DNA of 64,000 nucleotides from positions 72,555,737-72,619,736 of the forward strand of contig CM036170.1 of the NCBI GenBank assembly GCA_020631735.1. The letters run 5' to 3'. This document shows, in pieces, positions 31,967 to 43,317 of this stretch. The notes under the pieces were generated by a model. It was not told the DNA's origin. It did not search any database and saw only the letters and a list, made by a program, of their open reading frames with translations. The DNA is from Saccharum officinarum (lineage: Eukaryota > Streptophyta > Magnoliopsida > Poales > Poaceae). Positions within the stretch are counted from its first letter, which is position 1; each line of letters starts with the position of its first letter. The position numbers and the translations under genes were made by a program.

Positions 31967-32335
31967 GCCAAAGGATGTTAGATCAGTTGGTCTAGCACTC
32001 CGGCGGCACCCCTCAGGTCCCGAGTTCGACTCCCGGTGGGAGCGAATTTCAGGTCTGAGGGTTAAAAAACCCCCTCGCTGGTCCTGTGTGCCAAAGCACT
32101 AGTGGTGCGGCCCGTCCGGCCTGCGGCAACGGATGTCTGGGCAACGGATGACCCGGCCTACGGGCAACGGAAGTCACCGGCCCGGCACCGGCCCAGGTAA
32201 CGGTCCCCACGGTGTCCGCTCCTAGTGTCGGGACGGGGCCAGGGTTCGGGGGTTTCTCGGCTCGGGGAACTGAGAATTTCTTCTTAGTTGAAAGCCGTGG
32301 GGGCGGTCTTTTCCCCACCGGGTCGAGTTTTTTTT
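31967..32335 (+). mobile_element. tRNA-derived SINE
   Basis: The head looks like a tRNA with an A box (GATCAGTTGGTCTAGCAC) and a perfect B box (GAGTTCGACTCCC). These are followed by a GC-rich body and a T-rich 3' tail at 32327-32335. It is flanked by a target duplication of 15 bases with one mismatch: 'ataaagagacaaaat' (31952-31966) and 'ataaagaaacaaaat' (32336-32350). A related copy lies at 47878-48142 on the other strand. It is not a tRNA gene: there is no acceptor-stem pairing partner and the unit runs on for about 370 bp. Confidence 0.8.
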
Positions 32336-32607
32336 ATAAAGAAACAAAATTTCTGGCACAATATTTTTCGTTCAACTCTAATCTCTCTTCGGATTCTGGT
32401 TTTTGTATTCGTCCCGTCTCAGCTGAGGTTCTGTTCAGGTTGCTATAAAAATAACTGATGCTGATACTAATTTATTATCTGAGAAAAATACTGCTGAATC
32501 AAAAAAAACCATTATTTAATCCCATCTACAGCAAACGGATCGAAGGCAAAGCTGCGTGCGCCGGTGACCATCTGCTATGCACGATTCTCGTGAATGGCAG
32601 AAGTTCA

Positions 32608-33138
32608 GGCCTTGTTTAGATAAAGGGACGGTTTGGATCCAAAATTTTTGGTAAAATAGCACTGAAATGTTTTTCGTTGTTATTTGGCAAATATTGTTCA
32701 ATAATGGTCTAATTAGGCTTAAAAGATTCGTCTCGTCCATTTCGTCTAAACTGTATAATTAGTTTTATTTTTTATCTATATTTAATGCTTCATGCATGTG
32801 TCCAAAAATTTGATGTGATGAGGAATCTGAAAAAATTTGCAAAATTTTCTAGGAACTAAACAGGGTCAAAAACTTTTCACGAAAAACTAATTGCACAGTG
32901 TGTGTAAATTTCGAGACGAACGTTTTGAGCCTAATTAGTCCATAATTTGACACTAAAATGCTACATTAACAAATGTGCTAATGACAGATTAATTGGATTT
33001 AATAAATTTGTATCACAATTTCCAGGTAAGCTATGTAATTAGTTTTTTATTAGTATCCGAAAACTCCTTTCGACATCGCACGGAATATCCGATATGACAT
33101 TTTCCTCAAAAACTTTTCACCGACTAAACACAACCTCA
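32608..33138. mobile_element. One complete MITE (32608-32867) and an adjoining partial copy
   Basis: GGCCTTGTTTAGA at the left and GGAACTAAACAGGGTC at the right bound a 260-bp member of the TGTTTAG family, with 'gattcgtctcg' and 'aatgcttcatgcatg' inside. From 32868 a second, opposite-looking partial copy follows ('actaattgcac', 'gagacgaacgttttgagcc'), ending near 'ccgactaaacacaacc'. Confidence 0.55.
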
Positions 33139-33214
33139 TTTAAAATCGAAGCTGATGATTTTGCTAGACGCACACAAGAAACTATCCAGAGTTGAGTGAA
33201 TATTTTGTGGACAT

Positions 33215-35076
33215 TGAAAGGTCCAAATAGGCTAGAGGGGGGTGAACAGCCTAATTAAAACTTTTACAAGAATTACTTAACCATGAGTGTTAGTACAAAA
33301 GGTGGCGAAGCAAAATGCACTAGCTCTAACTAATTAAGCAAGCCACCTACACAAGTCTAGTACAAGGCTATCCACTAATCACAACAACAACTACAAACTA
33401 GATACAAGGAGTAACGCGAGAGAAGAGCTTCGAGTGATTATACTGCCGTGTAGAGACGAGAAGAACCAATCAATCAATCACACAAGAGAAATTCTCGCGA
33501 AGAGAACGACACAAGAATTTATCATGAGGTTCACTTGCTTCCCGGCAAGCTACTCCCTGTTATGGCGATAGACCCACTTGTCGGTTCGCGAGCTAATCGA
33601 CTATCAAGAGTCGAGCCCTCGGCGGGCGCCGCACAACCACACACAAGATGTGGATCCTCCAAGTCACGAGCTCCACTAGAGTATCCAATTCGTGAACTCC
33701 CACGGGGAAGGATCAAGAACCCCTTACAACACTTGGTGATGGCTCCAACAATCTCCAAATGCGAGCTCAATCACTTCCGCTGCTCCAAGTCGTCTACCGT
33801 GTCGGAAAACACGGAAGAGTAACAAGAAATCCGCAGCAACTCGAAGATCAAGTGCCTCTAGAATGCAACTATCAAGTAATGCACTTGAATCTCACTCAAT
33901 CCCACTCAAGATGTGCAACCAAGCAAAGAGATGAGTGGATGGGTTGTTTTTTAGCTCAAAGGATGTCTCAAGGTCAACAAGAATGTAAGAGATGCCCCCA
34001 AACCCTGGCCATATTCTATTTATAGCGAAGGGGTACGCAGCTAGCCGTTACAAAACGTCGCAGTGAAAAACGTGATGACCGGATACATCGGTCAGGTTGA
34101 CCGGACGCGTCCGGTCACTACAGGACAAGCAGCAACAGTGCGCGTCAGAGAGAGACGTTGCCATGACTGGACGCGCTTCACCAAATGATCGGACGCGCCA
34201 CCGCGTCCGCTTCGCGTCACGCCACCAAGCCGCACAAGTGAAGCTAACCGGACGCTCCGGTCCCGGAGACCATCGGACGCACTGGTCGCGCGCCTTTCCT
34301 CTACGCCCAGGTGAACTGACCGGACGCGCTGGTCAGGCTAGACCAGCGTCCGGTCACAAACCCTAGGCGCGCTGCGCCTCTGCCCTCGACTTGAGCTGAC
34401 CGGACGCGCAGGTCCACCCTGGACCGCGTCCGGTCCAGTGTCCGGTCACTGTTTTCCAGTGAGAAACACACCGGACTTTCGCCTCCATTTTCTCGCCTCC
34501 GGCGCAATGGAAAATAGGTATTTCATTTCCACGAAAAAGTTGAATCACCCCAAACCCCTCTCTACCGCTCATACTCCACCGCCTTCGCAAATGTGCTAAC
34601 ACCACCAAGTTTACACCATCGTGTGCATGTGTGTTAGCATTTCACAAACATTTTCAAAGGGTTATGTTAGTTCTCAACTAGATCCTAATGTATATGCTCA
34701 AGACATTGATCTAGTGGCACTTGATTCCCGAGCTAACCGAGATTGCCCCTCTTGATAGTTGGCTTTGTATCCTAAAACCGGGCAATCACTTCTCTACTCA
34801 TCTTAGACCGGCAAAAGGAAAATCCTATGGTTATACCTTTGCCTTGCGCTCTTAGATCCTTCTTCTCCACTTGATCATCATGTCCATCATTTTATGTGCA
34901 TTCCTTCATGATCTTGCTCATCATTTCATGCACCAAATCTTGTGGTCTTGTGGCCATCTCTCCATGCCATTTCCACCTCCATCACATGTTGCTTATGTCT
35001 AGCTTAATCACACTTGATCACATAACATTAGCAACTTTGGTGTCACTCAATTTTCAAAACCATACTTGGGCTTTCA
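33215..35076 (-). repeat. Sirevirus 3' LTR (1862 bp)
   Basis: Pairs with 45442-47374. It contains a CpG-rich zone 34080-34460 with repeated CCGGACGCG half-palindromes, including a perfect 20-bp palindrome at 34098-34117. Relative to the 5' LTR it lacks about 77 bp in that zone and has about 15 bp extra near 34480-34500. Several substitutions separate the two LTRs. Confidence 0.9.
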
Positions 35077-35195
35077 ATCTCTCCCTTTTTGGTAATTGAT
35101 GACAACCACCACAAAGATGTGAAATAAAATCAATTTTCAATTTCGATAGTATTAGCTCCCCCTACATATGTGCTTCCATGAGTTTGGTTCAATTA

Positions 35196-35285
<90 letters not shown>

Positions 35286-36182
35286 TTTTGAGAGAGTTAC
35301 TACTATCAAATTGATGCTAAGGTATATAGAATGGACCTTTGAAGCGTGATACCAACCGGAGTTGCCTTTATATACCATCCTTAGCATCGATGTAGCTAGA
35401 CACCACTTGTAATACATCACTTGTAAAAATTACAAACACTAAAATACCTCATGAGATCAACATTATAAGCAAAGATGTCTAAATACCACTCGTAAAGCTA
35501 CTCTCAACAATTCATTATTCAAGATCTATTTCTAGCGTTCACCACACAAGCATGAATATCGAATTTAAATTTGCAATGCAACACATCATCATGTTAATGC
35601 ACATACAAATGTAACAAAGTGTTCATAAACTTGCTCCCCCTACTTGTGTGCTCAATTTTAATTGATCCATTTTTTATGTCATATCTTTTGCTTTCTTTCC
35701 TCCTTTCTATATCTTTGTGACTTACTTCTCCCCCTTTGTCAACAATCACCAAAAGATGCTAATTTTAGTGAGAATTAAGTCAATCAATATGAGGGAGTCC
35801 AAATTATGGTTCAATCTAGATCATTTGCCTAGAATATGTAATTCGGTTTGATCCAAGGACAAGCTTCTTCACACCTCATAAAGTATAAGGGTTGTCTTGG
35901 CCATGTTGAATTATACATCATGAGCTCATTTTCTAGATTCAACACTAGGTTTGCAAGCCCACAAACATGTCATATGCTACCACTAGATCAATCAAACATA
36001 GAAGCAATAGTGGTACCATATATACATCAAAATCATTTGATTTTCATGAATGAGCCTATTTGTCATGCAAATATGTCTATATGTTCTAAACATGTCCTTA
36101 GAAAAGTATGAATGATATGCCAAACAACTTTACCTTGCATTGTCGAAGGGGAGACATGTCATATAAGAATGTGGGGTGGCAC
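35077..36182 (-). other. Sirevirus 3' untranslated region with repeated polypurine tracts
   Basis: No gene. On the minus strand there are several purine tracts: GGGGGAGAAG near 35740-35725, GGGGGAGC near 35645-35632 and 35165-35153, and AAAAAGGGAGAGAT (35090-35077) directly before the 3' LTR. Multiple GGGGGAG-type tracts are characteristic of Sireviruses. It also holds the long TA repeat. No env-like frame was recognised. Confidence 0.75.
35199..35282. repeat. (TA)n microsatellite
   Basis: About 84 bp of uninterrupted 'at' repeats. The inverted copy of this locus has only about 10 bp at the equivalent place (63600-63611). Confidence 0.95.
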
Positions 36183-36712
36183 TCATTTCAAGTTAGAGAA
36201 GTCAAGTATGTTCAATTCATTCTTCAACTTATAAAATCTTTTCTCATCAAGTGGCTTTGTGAATATGTCGGCTAATTGATCTTCGGTACCAATGCTTTCA
36301 ATGCTAATATCACCCTTTTATTGATGGTCACTTATGAAGTGATGCCTTATGTCAATGTGCTTCGTTCTTGAATGTTGAACCGGATTCTGAGTCATCTTGA
36401 TTGCACTTTAATTGTCACAAAACAATGGCATATTCTTGAACTTGATTCTAAAATCATTCAAGGTGGCCTTCATCCAAAGTAATTGTGCACAACAACTACC
36501 GGCACTAATATATTCGGACTCGGCGGTAGATAGTGCAACACTATTTTATTTATTTGATGACCATGAAACAAGAGACCTTCCAAGCAATTGACAAGTGCCA
36601 CTTATGCTCATTCTATCAATCTTGCAACCACCATAGTCGGAATCCGAATATCCAATTAACTCAAAATTTGATTCCTTAGGATACCCCAATCCCACATCAT
36701 GAGTGCCCTTAA
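36183..36712 (-). pseudogene. Sirevirus pol, downstream part: RNase H
   Basis: After the nested LTR the frame resumes with GTHDVGLGYPK, then DSDYGGCKIDR, STAESEYISA and the C-terminal DIFTKPLDE segment, ending at TGA 36183-36185. In-frame stops replace residues in SSNK*NSVAL, CDN*SAI and DHQ*KGD. With the first duplicated target removed, the two halves of pol are colinear, which confirms a simple insertion. Confidence 0.8.
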
Positions 36713-39700
36713 TGTAACAGAACCGATCAATTATACGAGATTAAGTAAGAAAATCATCCACCGAGCAGACGATTTAGCAAACTTAAGCCCGTATAACCCG
36801 GTAGTCCGTGAAATCACGACGAATTTCAAACCAACTTACATACCAGCCAAGATCGTAATAAGTTCAGCGGTCACCATCACAAGTTACATAAAAGTTCGCG
36901 TCACAAATACATCGGAGTTTAAACATAGTTATTACAAACCAGTTTTGAATGAAAGTAGCGGAAGCATTTAGTTCAAATCACACACTCACACAGAGTTCAA
37001 AATACAGTGCCAGTTCAGAATCATCTTCCAACAAAAGCATCAGACGAGATGTAGTGAATGACCATTGCCCATAGTCCTAAGCTTCTCCCATTGCAGGATA
37101 AAGGCAGTTGATACAGTAGCCGTAATACATCTGCCCATCTGCAACAAGTGGGAACAAAGCCCTAAGTACGAGAAGGTACTCAGCTAGACTTACTCGACAG
37201 AACCAAAATAAAAGACACCAAGGAATCATGACAGGCTTTCCGGTGGGGTAGCTGACTCATTGGCAAAAAGGCATTTTTAGCATTTAAAGAATCTTTCCAA
37301 AAGCTTTGCATCAAGTTTAATCTTTATTAACCTGCCAACTACATTTGCACCTGTACTAGAGTAACATGTAAATAAACAGGTAATGATAACCAATGATCAT
37401 TAACAACTTCTATTATGTCATATTTCATATAACTGTCCAAGTGTTCCATCAATATTACTACGATGAAGTAGCTCAAGTCAAGTGCTCACTATCCAGTGAA
37501 CGATGGCGATTCGAATCGATTATTAACCAGCTGGTAAGTTATTCCCCACACAAACCTCACTCACCCGCTAAAGTGAGGTGTTGGTCACCGAGTCAACCAT
37601 TCAGGTAAAGTCGCGAGCGTGCCAGGAACCACATGTACCCGGGGGCCGCCCGACTGCTCTTTGGCCTTATCATCGCGCCCCCGTATCCTGCCACTACTGC
37701 TCCGATACAGTGCGTTGCGGGCAATCCACTCGGCCCGAATAATCTCCCAGCTTCGCGGTCGAAAGGTATATTATTCGGCCAGCTAAATGTAAGGCATGCG
37801 TTCAACATGACTCGAGGCCCAACAACGGTCGGTCCTTAATCGACACAGACGGAAACACTACAGTCTGAAACCCTGCAAGTTTTCGCCCGGTCTCAATTTT
37901 ACATTAACACTTAGTTATTCTCAGATGACATACTTTCTCAAGCAGATCCAGGTAATCACCTATAGCTCGCAGGTGACAGGAAATCACCCGACTTCTACCG
38001 GTCTAAGCAAGCTAAGCAATTACTTGACTGCGAATGACAAGGTGACAAGGATAGGGTAGAACAGAGTAAACAAGGCATAATGCAGCAACGGTTGCAAATA
38101 ACTCCTAAACATAATGCAACAGTTAAAGTAAAGCATTTATAAAATATTTGCAAACCGGGGGAGAAAAATGCTTCGGGGCTTGCCTCTCTGGAAAGAGCTC
38201 GGACGGTGGTCTGGACACTCTGGAAGATCCTCACCGACCTCCTCGTCGGCTTCAGGCACTTCCTGCTCTTCGGGCTGCTCTTCCGGCTCCTCGAGAACTG
38301 CTACCTGCGTTACTTCCTGTGATCCTGTATGATGCAATCGTATAAGTGCTTATGCCTAGGTGCATTGCAAAAATGACATGTAATGGTCATGATGAATGAA
38401 ATATAGATAAATAGGTTCACTTTATTTCATAAAGTAGGAATACATTTCTTCTACAAGGTAGTCAACATCATTCAAGAATACAGACTACAAGCACATGTCA
38501 TCTACTGCATTCTCTTCTACTACTACCATGTTAAGTCAGCATATTTTATTAAATGCTTCAAAGATACACCAAAGCAAAATCCTATTCACTAGTCATGCAT
38601 TAACAAGGTTAAATAAAACCCTAATTGCAACTAGGTTTGAACAGCGACACCTATTTTGGTAGCACATAAAAATCTGAGAAAATTACAGTAGCTTTCTATC
38701 ATCTAATCTAGCATGCCACAAAATTTTCATTGCATTTGGATTAATAGAACTGCCTACACAAAAATAACAAGCTAGGGCCTAAAAAGGAGCATAAAAATAC
38801 TTTATACTATGAAAAGTATCAAACAACAAATTTAACATTTTTCCTCTATTCTACACAATAAATAATCACTGTAGAAAAATTATTACATGCATGTTTTATT
38901 CATATTTTTCTCTCTAGCAAAAATAATAATTATTAGCAATATTAAACACTTGTACTACAACTCAAGATTTTTTCACAGAACATGAATGTCATATATTTTT
39001 CCTAGAAAGTACATCACAAAAGAAAATTATAGCAAGTAGAACCATATTTTTCTGAGCTTTCTATGATTTACTACATATTTAACAAGAAAATAGCAGTTTT
39101 AGTGATTAAATAAAAACTCTACAGCAAAGTATTTAAATCTTGACATGCAATATTTTTAAACGGTAGATCTACTCATGAGAAACACTATAAAATTTGTTTC
39201 ACCATTTTTGGAGCTATAAATCTTGAGTTATAAAATTTTAAAGCCTTAAAACAAAACTGGAAATTTATTTTCTAAATCATTTCGAAAATTCGGCCGTCGA
39301 AACGCTGGGTGCACCCGGTGCAGTGCACACGCGAGCGCGAAAGGAGTCAGACAGGTGGGCCCGTGACCCCACATGCCAGCCGCACAGAGGAGAGGGAGAC
39401 GTTGGCTACGCGATTCTCGCCGCCGGTGAGCTCGCCGGCGGTGAGGTCACCACCAGCAGCTTTCCTGCAGAGAGGCGAAACCAATGGTGCCTAGTATGTG
39501 GCCAGACGAGCTCGGCATTGAGCTCGCCGGCGCGCATGGCGGGGCGGCGGTGCGGTCGCACGGTGGCCGGCCGGTGCAGGCCACGGTGGTGGCCGATGAG
39601 GCGCGCACGAGATCCGCGAGGTGGAGGCGGTCGTGACAAGGGAAAATGGAGGGAGAAGAACGACGGAGGAGCTCTGGCCACGAGCGCCGGTCAACGGCGG

Positions 39701-40642
39701 CCATGGCGGCAGCGGAGGAGGAGCGTGGCCAAATTAGCCCTCACCTGAGCACGAGCCGCTGAGACGGTTCGCGTCTGGGAAAGCCGAAGGCGAGACGAAG
39801 CCGGGGGTGTGGCGAATCGAAGAGAGGTGGAGCAGCGAGGGCGGAACGGCGGCGGCGATGGCACGGCGGCTGCCGCGGCGAGCTGAGCTGCGGGAGGCGA
39901 ACGCGAGCAGGTGGGGAGCAGAAATGGCGAGGATGGCGAGAGCAGCGCTCGGGCCGGCTGTTTTGGAGGCGTGGCGCAGCCGTGGGGGCCACTGCGGCCA
40001 CGCGTCGGGCGGAGCCGTACGCCGGCGGCCACGGGGCGGGCGGCTCCGGACCGCGTCCGGTGCACTGGCGCGGCGAGCGCGCGCGGGCGAGCGCGCGGAC
40101 GCGGGCCGGCTTCGGCCGCTAGGCCGGAAGTGGGGCGGCGGCCCGTTAAGGTAAGAAACCATTTTTCTTTTTCTAAATAAAATTCCAGATTTTCTTATTT
40201 GATTCAAATTCAAATTTTGAAGATGAAAAAGATATTTTTACAAATTACCCCCAAAACAAAAGTTGTTCAAAATTTTATTCTCTACAACTTTCATTTAGGA
40301 CATTTTTTAAAATTCTAAACAGATTTTGAATTAGGGATTTAAAGTCAAATTTTTAAATGAAAACTCAATTTTCTGAAATATTTTTAGAAGCATAATTTGG
40401 GAAGATTTTGAATACAAAACTTACTCCAAAAATCATGCTAATTATTTCTAAGTTATTTAAAGCTATAGCTCCACAAATTTTTACCACTTTACCTAGGATT
40501 TTTACCAAACTTGGAGCCCAAACATGATTATCACAGTTTAAATAAATTCTAACTTAATTTGCATGCGATGATGATCATGTATGAAATGCAAATGCTCATG
40601 ATTTAGGATGTGAATGCATGCTTAACACCCATAGGTGTTACA
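36713..40642 (-). repeat. Nested solo chromovirus LTR (3930 bp)
   Basis: Starts TGTAACAGAACCG and ends GGTGTTACA, flanked by CTTAA at 36708-36712 and 40643-40647. The minus strand is the LTR sense strand (TGTAACACC...GTTACA). There is no primer site, coding region or second LTR between the target copies, so it is a solo LTR left by LTR-LTR recombination. It is related to the 6238-11781 LTR. A GC-rich island (39300-40160) gives long frames on both strands without any family resemblance; I do not call them genes. It interrupts Sirevirus pol exactly after the ...LRYLK codons. Confidence 0.9.
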
Positions 40643-43317
40643 CTTAAGATATCTCAATATTCTCTTAGTTGCTTTCAAGTGACTTTCTCTAGGTGAAGCT
40701 TGATATCTTGCACACTTGCACACACTAAACATCACATCCGGCCTAGAAGCGGTGACATATAGCAAACTTCCAATTATAGACCGGTATTACTTTTGATCTA
40801 CCATGTTGCCACTAACATCAATACCCAATTAATCATTAGTGCCCATTGGTGTACTCATTGGCTTAGCATCTTGCAATTCAAACTTCTTGATCATGTCCTT
40901 GATGTACTTCCCTTGACTTACAAAAGTGCTATTTTTCATTTGCTTAATTTGAAGTCCAAGAAAGTAACTAAGCTCTTTAATCATAAACATCTCAAACTCA
41001 TTTGCCATCATTTTTCTAAACTCTTCACAAAAGTCTTGATTTATTGATCCAAAAATAATATCATCAACATAGATTTGTAACACAAATAAGTCATTTCTAA
41101 GCTTCTTGGTGAAGAGAGTGGTATTAACCTTTCCCATCTTGAACCCTTTAGATAGAAGAAAATCCCTCAATCTCTCATACCATGCTCTATGTGCTTGCTT
41201 CAAACCATAGAATGCCTTCTTGAGCTTGTAAACATAGTCGGGCTTCTTATCATCTTCAAAACTGGGAGGTTGCTCAATATAGACCAACTCATTTATGTAC
41301 CCATTGAGGAATGCACTTTTCACATCCATTTGATATAACTTGATGTTGTGGGCACAGGCATATGCTAATAAGATTCTAATTGTCTCTAATCTTGCAACCG
41401 GTGCATATGTCTCACCAAAGTCAATACCTTCAACTTGAGTGTATCCGTGTGCTACTAATCTTGCTTTGTTTCTCACAACCATGCCATCTTGATCTTGCTT
41501 GTTTCTAAATACCCACTTAGTACCAATCACATTGTAGTTCTTTGGCTTCTCAACAAGCTCCCAAACTTGATTTCTAGCAAAGTTGCTTAGTTCTTCATGC
41601 ATGGCATTTACCCAATCGAAATCCGTCAAAGCATCTTCTATTTTCTTAGGTTTTTCAAGAGACACAAATGAGTAGTGCTCATAAAAGAATGCTAATCTTG
41701 ATCTAGTTTGAACACCACTTTGAATTCCACCAATGATTTGGTCCAATGGATGATCTCTTGCAATGCTAGTAGGTTGGAGTATTGGGAGTTGATTGCTTCT
41801 ACTTGTTTGACTTTGAACTTGAGCTTCATCATGAGTACCACTTGAGCTTGCTTGATTTGTATCAATTTGCACGCTTTGATTGATCATTTAAATGTCATCA
41901 TCATCATTAACTTGCCTTGGCCTAACATCACTAATATCCATGTTCTTCATTGCTTTTGCCAATTGATCTCCTCTCACATCATCAAGATTTTGAGTTTCAT
42001 TTTGAGATCCTTGGGTTTAATCAAACTCAACATTATAAACTTCTTCCAAGGTGCCAATAGTGAGATTCCAAACTCTATATGCTTTGCTTGTGGTAGAATA
42101 ACCAAGTAAGAACCATTCATCACATTTCTTTTCAAACTTGCTCAATCTAGTGCCTTTCTTGAGAATATAGCATTTGCAACCAAACACTCTAAAGTATGCA
42201 ATGTTGGGCTTTCTTTCATTCAATAGCTCATATGGTGTCTTCTCAAGCTTCCCATGGCAATAGAGACGGTTGCTACAATAGCAAGCCGTGTTGATGGCTT
42301 CACTCTAAAATGAATGACTCACATTGTATTCACTAAGCATTGATCTAGCTATATCAATCAAGGTTCTATTTTTCCTTTCAACTACACCATTGGATTGAGG
42401 AGTGTATGTTGGTGAGAATTGATGTCCAATACCAAGATCATCACACAAATCTTCAATTCTTGTGTTCTTGAACTCATTACCATTGTCACTTCTAATTTTC
42501 TTGATGGTAGTCTCAAACTCATTTTGCACCCTCTTGATAAAAAGATTTGAATAGATCATGTACATCACTCTTATCATAGAGAAAGAACACCCAAGTGTAT
42601 CTAGTGTAGTCATCCACTATCACAAAATCATACTTGTTCCCACCAATACTAGTGAATGTTGTTAGCCCAAATAAGTTCATGTGTAATAACTCAAATGCCT
42701 TAGAAGTGCTCATTTCACTCTTGCTAGGATGTGGATTTTCAACTTGTTTACCGGCTTGACAAGCACTACAAGGTTTATCTTTCTTAAAGGTGACACCCTT
42801 CAAGCCTCTAACTAAGTCATGCTTTAAAAGTTTATTCAATTATTTCATTCCAACATGACCAAGCCTTATATGCCACAACCATGCCATACTAGATTTACTA
42901 AGCAAGCATGATGTCAATTGTGTCTCACTATCATTAAAGTCAACCAAGTATAAGCTACTATGTCTAAATCCTTTGAATATCAAATTTGATCCATCAACAC
43001 TAATGACTTCAACATCATCACTACCAAATATGCACTTAAAGCCAAGATCACAAAGTTGTGCCACCTATAAAAGATTGAAATTCAAGCTCTCAACTAGCAA
43101 TACATTAGATATGCTCATGTCATTTGAGATAGCAATTTTACCAAGCCCTTTGATCTTGCCTCTTTTGTTGTTGCCGAAAGTGATATCATCAAAACCACCA
43201 TTTTGACTTGCATTAATTGATTTGAATATACAAGAGTCTCAGGTCATATGTTGAGTGCACCCACTATCAAGCATCCAATGCCTTCCTCTGGCTTTGTAAT
43301 TGACCTACAAGACAAGA
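40643..43317 (-). pseudogene. Sirevirus pol, upstream part: integrase and RT
   Basis: Pre-integrase (WLWHIRLGHVGMK, then CSACQAGKQ) and the integrase core are readable from about 42900 to 42310. The position normally holding the first catalytic Asp (LLHMDLFG in relatives) reads LLHMNLFG; the second Asp (SDNGNEF) and the Glu (NGVVERK) remain. RT is a 352-codon open stretch 41887-40829 with QMDVKSAFLNG and YVDD. Stops separate the pieces (for example at the start of the knuckle helix and near 41890). RT ends at 40643, where the nested solo LTR cuts the gene. Confidence 0.8.

Noticed and set aside
31978..32043. Possible tRNA gene
   Set aside because: A and B boxes are present but there is no acceptor stem, and the unit continues 300 bp to a T tail inside a target duplication: a SINE.
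39734..40213. 159-codon and overlapping frames in the GC-rich island (and their counterparts at 58665-59188)
   Set aside because: Open on both strands through lack of AT-rich stops inside an LTR; no family resemblance and no sensible gene structure.
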